The notes under the pieces: model-generated | What the model saw: only the letters and a program-made list of their open reading frames with translations | Databases searched by the model: none | Told to the model about the DNA's origin: nothing | Program-made: the position numbers and the translations under genes | Origin: Chlamydia trachomatis | GTDB lineage: Bacteria; Chlamydiota; Chlamydiia; Chlamydiales; 2-12-FULL-49-11 | DNA: 9,481 nucleotides | Direction: 5' to 3' | Assembly: GCA_945870925.1 (NCBI GenBank) | Contig: CAMBTZ010000051.1 | Span: forward strand, 1-9,481 | Shown here: positions 1 to 4,789 of the stretch, piece after piece | How positions within the stretch are numbered: position 1 is the stretch's first letter | Layout: each line of letters begins with the position of its first letter

Positions 1-304
1 CTCTATAGTGGATAGCTTAATAGCATTAAAAATACTCCAACCAGAAGACTGTAATAGCGACGAATAAATATCTACGGCAACAGACATATTCATTAAAATG
101 TGCGAAGAGGCAGAGCTATAGCAAACAAAGTTCCTCAAAAAAATGGAAATACCCTAAATCTATTTGACTGTATATGACCCATTATTGATACAAATACAGA
201 GAATCTCAAGATGTTTAAGAAACATAACTCGTTAAAAACCAATAAAAAAGATTCCATTCTTTACAAGAGACCTGAGAATCATTATAATGTTGGTTCCATC
301 TCGA
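1..304. other. Region upstream of the tRNA with no convincing gene
   Basis: No supported gene. On the plus strand the frame beginning at base 2 is open from the window edge to a TAA at 65-67 (about 21 codons), and could be the end of a gene that starts outside the window. The same frame reads on, with acceptable amino-acid composition, to a TAG at 119-121. On the minus strand a frame starting ATG at 98 (or 92) is open to the window edge for about 31 codons, but has no Shine-Dalgarno sequence. Both are too short to call. The last 45 bases carry the tRNA promoter. Confidence 0.4.
260..288 (+). promoter_or_regulatory. Sigma70-type promoter of the tRNA gene
   Basis: TTTACA at 260-265 (one mismatch to TTGACA), a 17-bp spacer, and a perfect TATAAT at 283-288. 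Transcription would begin near 295, about ten bases before the mature tRNA 5' end. Spacing and position both fit a stable-RNA promoter. Confidence 0.8.
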
Positions 305-378
305 GGGGCAATAGCTCAGTTGGTTAGAGCGTCGGACTCATAATCCGCAGGTCCCAGGTTCAAGTCCTGGTTGCCCCA
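305..378 (+). tRNA. tRNA with CAU anticodon (elongator Met or Ile2)
   Basis: A full cloverleaf can be folded by hand. The acceptor arm is GGGGCAA/TTGCCCC with discriminator A. The D stem is GCTC/GAGC. The anticodon stem is TCGGA/TCCGC, where the outermost pair is a T-C mismatch, with loop CTCATAA and so anticodon CAT. The T stem is CCAGG/CCTGG with loop TTCAAGT. The 3' CCA is not encoded (AAC follows the discriminator base). A CAU anticodon with an elongator-type structure can be elongator tRNA-Met or the Ile2 tRNA, whose C34 is changed to lysidine by TilS. Sequence alone does not settle this. The G1-C72 pair argues against the usual initiator tRNA, whose first pair is typically unpaired. Confidence 0.96.
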
Positions 379-788
379 AACTTAATCTCAATAACTTAAA
401 CTCCGTCCCACCCCCTAAAAACTTCACTTTGTCAGGTATTTGTCAGAGTATCTTACAATATATTTCGATCTAATCCAACCTGATTTTTAACAATGTTTAT
501 TGATTCTCACATCCCAATTAAAATGGGATATTTCAGACGAAATGCTATAGCCCCCCCGTGTATTTGTGTTTATGTGTATATTAAATCCTAATCTATTAAT
601 CAACAGCTGGTTGTTTGTACACAAACAAATAGAGACCTGTGTATATTGTGTATGTTAAAAGGATCTTGTTATTAAGGGGGTTCTATAGCCTTTGGGTAAA
701 TTCTTATTTTAGATATAGACTCTAAGATCAAAAATATGAAAGGCGAAGAGATGAAACGAACTTATCAAGAATAGCTAAAGATTCCTCT
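379..788. other. Intergenic stretch after the tRNA, no gene seen
   Basis: About 410 bases without a credible reading frame on either strand. It holds a hairpin (ATCCCA/TGGGAT, 511-529) without a T-run, a C7 tract at 551-557, the word CTATAGCC twice (545-552 and 683-690), TGTGTATATT twice (573-582 and 638-647), and a perfect inverted repeat at 611-628. It lies directly behind a tRNA 3' end, a common insertion point for integrative elements, but no integrase remnant can be identified with confidence. Confidence 0.5.
611..628. repeat. Perfect 8-bp inverted repeat, operator-like
   Basis: TTGTTTGTACACAAACAA: two arms of 8 bp (611-618 and 621-628) separated by AC. The size and symmetry are like a dimeric repressor site, but no regulator gene or start codon lies close by. 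The nearest gene (ending at 789 on the minus strand) points toward it. Confidence 0.4.
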
Positions 789-1259
789 CTATTTTAAAAT
801 TTTTTCCATTTTGTAATTGGTAAGCTCTACATTTTTTCTAACTATAGTTTGCTCAGCGATTACCCTGAAACCTTGACTCTCAAAGAATGGCTTTGCCGTA
901 ATGCTCACCTCAGAAAAAATCGTATCAACTTTATATTCTCGTGCTTTCTCAAAAATCGCCTTTATTAGAGCTTTTCCAACTCCCTTGCCAATCCATTCAT
1001 GATGACAATAAAAACAATCTATATGACCATTGGGTTCAAATTCAGCAAAACCAACAATCTTGCTTTCTATAACCGCAATGAAAGGTTTTGTCCTTAAAAA
1101 TTTCTTAGCCCAACCCTCTGTTTCCAAACTAGATTTTGGAGCCCACACATCGACCTGTTCTTGGGTGTAATGCTGAATATTAATTTTGTGAATTGTGTTG
1201 AAGTAAATATTTGCAAGAGCCTGCACATCCTCGGGATGATATTTTCTAATTTCAATCAT
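789..1259 (-). CDS. YafP-like GNAT N-acetyltransferase
   Basis: A 156-residue GNAT-fold enzyme that should transfer an acetyl group from acetyl-CoA to an unknown amine; cytosolic, with no signal peptide. The acetyl-CoA pyrophosphate loop is visible as WIGKGVGKAL (89-98). The segments HYTQEQVDVWA (30-40), SITAKPFFESQGF (119-131) and the end LTNYKM (146-151) match, from memory, the pattern of E. coli YafP and its relatives. Length is normal for that family. It follows the NTP-pyrophosphatase gene by 19 bases on the same strand, so the two are probably co-transcribed. Only a weak ribosome site (AGAGAT) lies upstream, which fits a downstream cistron. The family is fairly sure; the substrate cannot be told. 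Confidence 0.9.
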   Translation of the reverse strand: MIEIRKYHPEDVQALANIYFNTIHKINIQHYTQEQVDVWAPKSSLETEGWAKKFLRTKPFIAVIESKIVGFAEFEPNGHIDCFYCHHEWIGKGVGKALIKAIFEKAREYKVDTIFSEVSITAKPFFESQGFRVIAEQTIVRKNVELTNYKMEKILK

Positions 1260-1278
1260 ATTTTTATCTCTGTATCGT

Positions 1279-1707
1279 CTACACCTGATCCATCATTTTC
1301 AAATTAGTTTCAGTAATTTCAGGATATTTTTCTGGGTCAGCAAGACAATACTTTTCGCCAAAACTTCCTTCAAGATGCTCTGCTATCGTAACAAATTTGC
1401 GTCCTTCAAATCCCCCTCTTTCCGCCTTTTTTTTAAGTTGAATCGTTTTAACTTCCTCAAAAGGGATTTTATTGGCGGCACAAAGAGCTTCAATGATTTC
1501 TAGCACATCAGCTAACTCTTGCATAAATTCTTGCTTTGAACACGCTGTGCAAACTTCTCTAGATTCCTCAAGAAGTTTTTGCCTCAATTGATAATCATAT
1601 TCTGCATCCGTTAGGCGTTGCCAATGTATAATCGATTTTAACTCATTCATGAGATCGATTGCTTTGTCTCTCCACAATTTGTTTTGTAAAAATGCACGTC
1701 TTTTCAT
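1279..1707 (-). CDS. MazG-like nucleoside triphosphate pyrophosphohydrolase (all-alpha NTP-PPase)
   Basis: A 142-residue protein with the metal-binding signature of all-alpha NTP pyrophosphatases, ExxE...ExxD: Glu48 and Glu51, then after twelve residues Glu64 and Asp67 (in QELADVLEII). The start KLWRDKAIDLM (10-20) resembles the KLVRDKI opening of the COG4997 house-cleaning group, and KKKAERGGFEGR (92-103) resembles its basic C-terminal region. Such enzymes split NTP, often non-canonical or damaged ones, into NMP and pyrophosphate. The start is supported by AAGGG at 1716-1720, eight bases upstream. It is the first gene of a pair with the YafP-like gene and diverges from the acetyltransferase at 1747 across only 39 bases. 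About 35 residues after the core have no function I can assign. Confidence 0.85.
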   Translation of the reverse strand: MKRRAFLQNKLWRDKAIDLMNELKSIIHWQRLTDAEYDYQLRQKLLEESREVCTACSKQEFMQELADVLEIIEALCAANKIPFEEVKTIQLKKKAERGGFEGRKFVTIAEHLEGSFGEKYCLADPEKYPEITETNLKMMDQV

Positions 1708-1746
1708 ATGATCAACCCTTATGATATAGGCATTCTAAGATAACAC

Positions 1747-2166
1747 ATGTATGAATTAGAATTTACAAAAAACCCTACTCCTCACGAAGTTGAAGCGCTT
1801 ACAAATGGAATTTCCGAAAATGCAATAGAAATCAAAGGAATAGCTCTACAAGTCCAACCTTTTGGATTTTTTTATAAAAATGCTCAAGGTATCGTTTTGG
1901 CTGGCTGTCATGGAGAGATATGTTATCAATCTATGTATATCAGCCAGCTGTGGGTTAGTAAAAATTTAAGACATCAAGGACTCGGTACTTTACTCATGCA
2001 AAAAGCAGAAGCATTTACAAAAGATTCAAATTGCAAAATGTTATCTATCAACACCATGGATTGGGAAGCAGAAAGCTTTTATAAAAACCTTGGTTTCAAA
2101 GTTGATTTTAAACGCTCTGGTTATGAAAAAAATTCAAACATGCTCTTTCTTAGCAAGATACTTTAG
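1747..2166 (+). CDS. GNAT-family N-acetyltransferase
   Basis: A 139-residue single-domain GNAT protein. Beta-strand 4 plus the CoA loop read SQLWVSKNLRHQGLGTLLM (66-84), with the R/Q-x-x-G-x-G loop at RHQGLG. The late segment AESFYKNLGFKVDFKRSGY (108-126) is the usual helix 4 to strand 6 part with the FYxxLGF word. The type resembles small YitI-like acetyltransferases. It is not closely similar to the other GNAT at 789-1259. It stands alone on the plus strand. Only a weak ribosome site (TAAGA) precedes the start. Its end overlaps the end of the convergent 75-aa gene by 17 bases. The substrate is unknown. Confidence 0.9.
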   Translation: MYELEFTKNPTPHEVEALTNGISENAIEIKGIALQVQPFGFFYKNAQGIVLAGCHGEICYQSMYISQLWVSKNLRHQGLGTLLMQKAEAFTKDSNCKMLSINTMDWEAESFYKNLGFKVDFKRSGYEKNSNMLFLSKIL

Positions 2167-2377
2167 AAGAATCTACAGGATATAAATTTGTAATTGTTTT
2201 TTTGTCTTCTGATTCCTGTATGTTTTTGATTATTTTACGGGCTATTTCAGAAGCTTTTTCAAGACCCTTTAAAAGTTCTTCTGGAGTTTTAGTGAAAGAA
2301 TATCGTCCTCTTCCAGCGGACACCAATGAATGAAATGAACTTGCATTACTTGAAACCAACCCACGAATAGCAAACAT
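2150..2377 (-). CDS. Small 75-aa protein of unknown function, third gene of the large-protein operon
   Basis: I do not recognise this protein. The longer frame from 2419 is possible, but ATG at 2377 is preferred: AGGAG (2388-2392) lies ten bases before it. The N-terminal 30 residues are Ser/Gly-rich (FAIRGLVSSNASSFHSLVSAG). Residues 31-57 should form an amphipathic helix (TPEELLKGLEKASEIARKIIKN), followed by a polar tail ending in Cys. There is no clear signal peptide or membrane span. It lies 69 bases after the 780-aa gene on the same strand. A weak promoter (TTGTAT-17-TAGAAT, 2404-2432) in that gap could also drive it alone. Its size and place suggest an accessory, chaperone or immunity-like partner of the two big proteins; this is inference from context only. 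Confidence 0.7.
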   Translation of the reverse strand: MFAIRGLVSSNASSFHSLVSAGRGRYSFTKTPEELLKGLEKASEIARKIIKNIQESEDKKTITNLYPVDSSKVSC

Positions 2378-2387
2378 GTTCTTCTCT

Positions 2388-2392
2388 CTCCT
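2388..2392 (-). promoter_or_regulatory. Ribosome binding site deciding the start of the 75-aa gene
   Basis: AGGAG on the minus strand, ten bases before ATG 2377-2375. It falls inside the longer upstream reading frame that begins at 2419, which has no comparable site, so the shorter start is chosen. Confidence 0.65.
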
Positions 2393-2446
2393 AAAAAGGA
2401 TCAATTCTAAACTGGACAAACAATCAATACAAGATTAAGAATAAAT

Positions 2447-4789
2447 TTATTTTCTTGCAGCAAGAGCCGCAATCAACGCTTGTAACTTACTTGCGAGCAA
2501 CTCTTCGCTTTCATCTAACTTAGCCGCGGCTGCGCTAAACTTTTCAGCACTTCTCATAACACAAGGCATTGCTTTGATCTCTTCTTTCTTTGCTTGCGCA
2601 CTTCGTCGAATCCTTACAATTTGTGCTTTATAAGATGTAAAGTGTTCTCTAAAAGCTTGAAGCATTTCTTCACTATCTGCAAATGCTGTTTCAATTTGAA
2701 CCCGTTTTTCCTCTAATTTGTTAAATACAACCTCACAGGCATTAACAGGACTTAGCACCATTTTCTGCCACAGAACGCTCTCTGAATCATACACAACACC
2801 CGCTTCTCTAAGCATTTTTAACACAGTAGTATAAGCAGGAAGCAATGCCTCAAGTGTATCAAGATTTATAAAAGCGTCTATAGATGCCTCTTCAATCTCA
2901 ACTACTCCTTTTGTCTTTGCCGCTTCTGCTAAAAATCCAATAGTTCTACCTATCATCATTTTCTTAAAAGGAGGATTTGTCATCCATCTTTCAATAACAG
3001 AGGCCCATTCCCTTACTTTATCCAGCGATACCGCACCAAATTCATAATGATTAATCCCATCTTCAACTTGTCTCAGCTCTTCCAATCTTAATTCTTGCAC
3101 CTGATAACCTATTTCTCTTCTAAAAAGATCGAGTTCTCTTTGTACACGAAGAAAGCCGATTGCAATATCTTGTTTCAAAAATCCAGCCTCTTTTGTCACC
3201 TGAACCTGAATCGCTTTAAGTTCTTCATACATAGTAACCAACTCGTTTCTTGCTCTGCTAAATTCCCACACTGTCTCTTCGTGAAAATAGGCCGTCTGTC
3301 TACAAATTTCTTGCACTTGACTGCACAATGAAGCGTTATATTCCCGCATCCCTTGCATAAGCGGTCCAAACACATCTTCCGACTCCCGATCTAAAGATGC
3401 AAATGCATTAATTACAGCCATTCCAGTCCCTGCAACCGATCCAATCGCAAGAGCCCCATCCATCGATGCAAAACTTCCAACCCCTTGTACTCTTCTTACA
3501 GATTCTTCAAGCCTCATCATCTCATGCCCTGCCTGAAACAAAGCCTCAAGTCTTGGAGCACCAAATCGCAGGGCAGCCAATGCTACATCCGATAATGCCC
3601 CCTGCAATCTTACGCGATCCCTTGCTCGATCTTCAGCTTTTCCTTCCGCTTTAATGTAATCACAAAAGCCTCTAATCTCATCTTCAAATTCTCTAAGAGC
3701 TTTTTCCTCAACCGACATTCTATTCAAAGCCGATGTGATACGATCTCCTTCTTCATGAGAAACCACCGAAATCCTTTCCGATTTTACATCAACTCTTGCA
3801 TGTCTAAAATGAGTTGTGGCCAAAGATTCTGTCCTATCATGGAATAAACCAGTGTCAAACTCATCACTATCAATAAACAATCCTGCCAATGGAATAGGAA
3901 GAATCGAACTACGTATTGGTAATTCATAAAATTTTGCGTTAAAAAAGCCATGTCTATTAACAATTTCTTTTGATACCTCAGTGGGTTGTAATTTATATCG
4001 CCTATTCAATGCTCGATATAAATCTCCTCCAAAATATCCTGATTCAGGATGTTGAAAAAAAGATGCTCTCACAAATATTTTATCAGCTCCATATATCTGA
4101 CCTAATCGAGGGAGTTCTTTTATAAAAAATAAAGTCGAAGGACTTCCAGGTGCAGCTTTTAGGTTATCAATCGTAAGCAATAAGATTTTTTTAGAATCAC
4201 ATTCAATAAGACGTAAGCTTCCATCAATCAAAACACCTTCAAAACGAGAATCGACTGCATACAAGTCGTGACACCAATACTGTTTATAATTAGCGCTTCC
4301 ACTAACAGCTCTTTTAGGAATATATACTGTAGTAAGGTCTGCAGATGGCCTAAGTGTAGCAGGTACGCTTGCACTTCCTCCCTCCTCTACAATAGCAGAA
4401 CCTACTCCTCGCAAAGAGTGATTTGCAGTTCTTAAAATAAAAGGAATAGATGCAGTGAAAGCTGTAGCTACATCTCCTGTTGTCTCATGAAAGCGACCTG
4501 CTTCTTCTTCTGAAAACCCATAATCAGTTTTTAAAGGGTCAGGAACTGCCGCCATTCTTTCAGCCAAATCTTTGGCAGGCCGCACGAATCCTTTGCAAAA
4601 GTCTGCTGTTTCACTATTGAAATTACAAACATTACTAACTACAGGCGTGATTATTGCTGCGGCAACATTTCCTACTACTCTAGCAGCAACAGCTATAGGA
4701 GCAGCTATTGGTACAAATGTTTCAGCAGCTTCGAGCGTTTCTCTCATTCCCTCCCTAGCTTCTAGACTCTTTTGAAAACTAATGCTCAT
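2447..4789 (-). CDS. Large 780-aa coiled-coil protein, paralogous module at the C-terminal side
   Basis: I do not recognise this family. In order: an Ala/Val-rich hydrophobic stretch (25-53); a second weaker one (108-120); a mixed alpha/beta region (about 150-300) whose order of strands and helices faintly resembles a GNAT fold; then from about 365 the module shared with the preceding gene product. The module comprises RFGAP...FQAG (408-421), a Gly/Ala-rich hydrophobic segment (436-465), MREY (481-484), long helices with heptad character (485-580), the block ASVIERWMTNPPFKK (596-610), and NLD...LLPAY...YD..LW...PV.AC (642-685). The end (690-780) is Glu/Lys/Ala-rich helix. The gene overlaps the upstream 865-aa gene by four bases (ATGA) and has only a weak ribosome site, so translation is probably coupled and the two products made in fixed proportion. 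There is no cleavable signal peptide. The function is unknown; a membrane-inserting or secreted partner protein is one possibility. Confidence 0.93.
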   Translation of the reverse strand: MSISFQKSLEAREGMRETLEAAETFVPIAAPIAVAARVVGNVAAAIITPVVSNVCNFNSETADFCKGFVRPAKDLAERMAAVPDPLKTDYGFSEEEAGRFHETTGDVATAFTASIPFILRTANHSLRGVGSAIVEEGGSASVPATLRPSADLTTVYIPKRAVSGSANYKQYWCHDLYAVDSRFEGVLIDGSLRLIECDSKKILLLTIDNLKAAPGSPSTLFFIKELPRLGQIYGADKIFVRASFFQHPESGYFGGDLYRALNRRYKLQPTEVSKEIVNRHGFFNAKFYELPIRSSILPIPLAGLFIDSDEFDTGLFHDRTESLATTHFRHARVDVKSERISVVSHEEGDRITSALNRMSVEEKALREFEDEIRGFCDYIKAEGKAEDRARDRVRLQGALSDVALAALRFGAPRLEALFQAGHEMMRLEESVRRVQGVGSFASMDGALAIGSVAGTGMAVINAFASLDRESEDVFGPLMQGMREYNASLCSQVQEICRQTAYFHEETVWEFSRARNELVTMYEELKAIQVQVTKEAGFLKQDIAIGFLRVQRELDLFRREIGYQVQELRLEELRQVEDGINHYEFGAVSLDKVREWASVIERWMTNPPFKKMMIGRTIGFLAEAAKTKGVVEIEEASIDAFINLDTLEALLPAYTTVLKMLREAGVVYDSESVLWQKMVLSPVNACEVVFNKLEEKRVQIETAFADSEEMLQAFREHFTSYKAQIVRIRRSAQAKKEEIKAMPCVMRSAEKFSAAAAKLDESEELLASKLQALIAALAARK
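2570..3697 (-). repeat. Shared module, copy in the 780-aa protein
   Basis: Codes for about residues 365-740, homologous at protein level to residues 42-425 of the upstream protein. Two blocks carry the call. REWASVIERWMTNPPFKKMM aligns with RESAALIERWCVAPPCNKLL. NLD...LLPAY..VLKMLREAG..YD....LW aligns with NLD...LFPRY..LRKLLRQKG..YD....LW. By hand I count 11 identities over 22 positions and 18 over 48. Between MREY and the ERW block the alignment is almost free of gaps. Edges are approximate. Confidence 0.8.
4786..4789 (-). other. ATGA stop-start overlap between the two large genes
   Basis: On the minus strand the start ATG (4789-4787) of the 780-aa gene and the stop TGA (4788-4786) of the 865-aa gene share bases. 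This layout is typical of translational coupling between subunits or partners. Confidence 0.9.

Noticed and set aside
1..98. Minus-strand frame from ATG at 98 leaving the window
   Set aside because: About 31 codons without a ribosome site; an equally plausible coding remnant exists on the opposite strand, so neither is called.
424..486. Minus-strand frame of about 20 codons ending ...RYSDKYLTK, considered as an integrase tail
   Set aside because: Too short, and it lacks the catalytic Tyr region; it could be chance.
511..529. Hairpin ATCCCA/TGGGAT as a terminator for the tRNA
   Set aside because: Only six pairs, no following T-run, and more than 130 bases after the tRNA.
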